Part shown: piece by piece, positions 63,385 through 64,000 of the stretch | How the letters are laid out: every line of letters begins with the position of its first letter | Numbering within the stretch: the stretch's first letter is position 1 | Assembly: GCF_001894945.1 (NCBI RefSeq) | Contig: NZ_BCXE01000022.1 | Coordinates: 219,825-283,824, forward strand | Direction: 5' to 3' | From: Rhodococcus ruber NBRC 15591 | GTDB taxonomy: Bacteria > Actinomycetota > Actinomycetes > Mycobacteriales > Mycobacteriaceae | Length of the DNA stretch: 64,000 bases | Program-made: the position numbers and the translations under genes | Notes under the pieces: generated by a model | The model's database searches: none | What the model was told of the DNA's origin: nothing | Seen by the model: only the letters and a program-made list of their open reading frames with translations

Positions 63385-64000
63385 TCAGTGCGTCCCCTCG
63401 AGCGTGCGAGCGGTCTGGGCGTGCGAACCCCAGCCCACGTGCGCCTCGGCGCGCATCTTCTCGCTCATGTGCGGGTAGTGCAGCTCGAACGCGGGCCGCT
63501 CGGAGCGGATGCGCGGCAGCTCGGTGAAGTTGTGCCGCGGCGGCGGGCAGCTCGTCGCCCACTCGAGGGAGTTGCCGTAGCCCCACGGGTCGTCGACCGT
63601 GACGACCTGCCCGTACCGGTAGCTCTTGAACACGTTCCACAGGAACGGCAGCGTCGAGGCGCCGAGGACGAAGGCACCGACGGTCGAGACGATGTTCAAG
63701 GTGGTGAACCCGTCCGACGGCAGGTAGTCGGCGTAGCGGCGCGGCATGCCCTCGTTGCCCACCCAGTGCTGCACCAGGAACGTGGTGTGGAAGCCGACGA
63801 AGGTCAGCCAGAAGTGCCACTTGGCGAGGCGCTCGTCGAGCATGCGCCCGGTCATCTTCGGGAACCAGAAGTAGACGCCGGCGTAGGTGGCGAAGGCGAT
63901 CGTCCCGAAGAGCACGTAATGGAAATGCGCCACGACGAAATACGACTCGTGCAGCTGGAAGTCGAGCGGCGGGCTGGCGAGGATGACGCCGGACAGGCCG
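63385..64000 (-). CDS. ctaD: Cytochrome c oxidase subunit I (CtaD), 3' part
   Basis: C-terminal 204 residues of the aa3-type heme-copper oxidase subunit I; the gene runs off the right edge. The edge sequence translates as [20 protein letters not shown] followed by [13 protein letters not shown], which contains the heme a3/heme a His pair VAHFHY. Further C-terminal helices and the tail [19 protein letters not shown] follow. The internal GTG at 63933 is not the start. The small membrane protein gene follows directly. Confidence 0.96.
   Translation of the reverse strand, partial: GLSGVILASPPLDFQLHESYFVVAHFHYVLFGTIAFATYAGVYFWFPKMTGRMLDERLAKWHFWLTFVGFHTTFLVQHWVGNEGMPRRYADYLPSDGFTTLNIVSTVGAFVLGASTLPFLWNVFKSYRYGQVVTVDDPWGYGNSLEWATSCPPPRHNFTELPRIRSERPAFELHYPHMSEKMRAEAHVGWGSHAQTARTLEGTH

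Overview
The window is high-GC, densely coded chromosomal DNA from a mycolic-acid actinobacterium, most likely Rhodococcus or a close relative. This rests on GTG-rich starts, GTGA/ATGA gene overlaps, SigH/SigR-type and leaderless promoters, and gene orders I recall from Mycobacterium tuberculosis. Running from pcnA back to parB, the order pcnA <-> mutT4-DUF6049-murJ-sigM-anti-sigma-...-trxB-trxA-cwlM-GNAT-parB matches the replication-origin-proximal locus Rv3907c-Rv3917c. MFS-yqgE-...-leuS matches Rv0037c-Rv0041. No rRNA, tRNA, CRISPR, transposase or phage gene was found.

Layout. 1-16.2 kb: origin-proximal cell-envelope and redox block: parB 3' end, GNAT protein, CwlM with a degenerate amidase site, thioredoxin and its reductase behind a SigH-like promoter, an inserted old-yellow-enzyme/TetR pair, SigM and its probable anti-sigma factor, a MurJ-pseudokinase fusion, DUF6049, a Nudix hydrolase and the CCA-adding enzyme. 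16.3-26.4 kb: furA-katG, then a one-polypeptide diflavin nitrate reductase followed by a Mop-type regulator and modABC, so the molybdoenzyme sits beside its molybdate importer. 26.4-32.8 kb: secreted DUF4185 protein, MFS exporter, class II glutamine amidotransferase, a TetR/NAD-epimerase divergent pair and YqgE.

32.8-44.8 kb: accessory catabolic island between yqgE and leuS. A GntR/UTRA regulator is divergent from a tightly packed ten-gene operon: an IMPase-family phosphatase, a small membrane protein plus a sodium:solute symporter, an M20 carbamoylase-like hydrolase, an amidase, two APH/choline-kinase-fold kinases, a class III PLP enzyme closely resembling ethanolamine-phosphate phospho-lyases, and EutB-EutC ethanolamine ammonia-lyase. 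It looks like a dedicated uptake and breakdown route for an amino alcohol, or an amide or carbamoyl derivative of one. It carries two alternative nitrogen-releasing branches (kinase plus phospho-lyase, and B12-dependent lyase) and no microcompartment, EutA or aldehyde dehydrogenase genes. This is the best candidate for an undescribed system here.

44.8-53.1 kb: glutamate decarboxylase, a DUF1648 membrane protein, a hemerythrin protein, a LuxR regulator preceded by a 31-bp tandem repeat array, an SdpI-like protein with a Cys-rich tail, leuS and a chorismate mutase. 53.2-64 kb: monoacylglycerol-lipase-like hydrolase, three CNNM/HlyC-type membrane proteins, a ketosteroid isomerase behind a KstR-like operator embedded in a 38-bp perfect palindrome, a parS-like site, a polyproline lipoprotein, SDR, DUF218 and PHP proteins, a spermidine-synthase-like protein and the 3' part of ctaD, which runs off the right edge.
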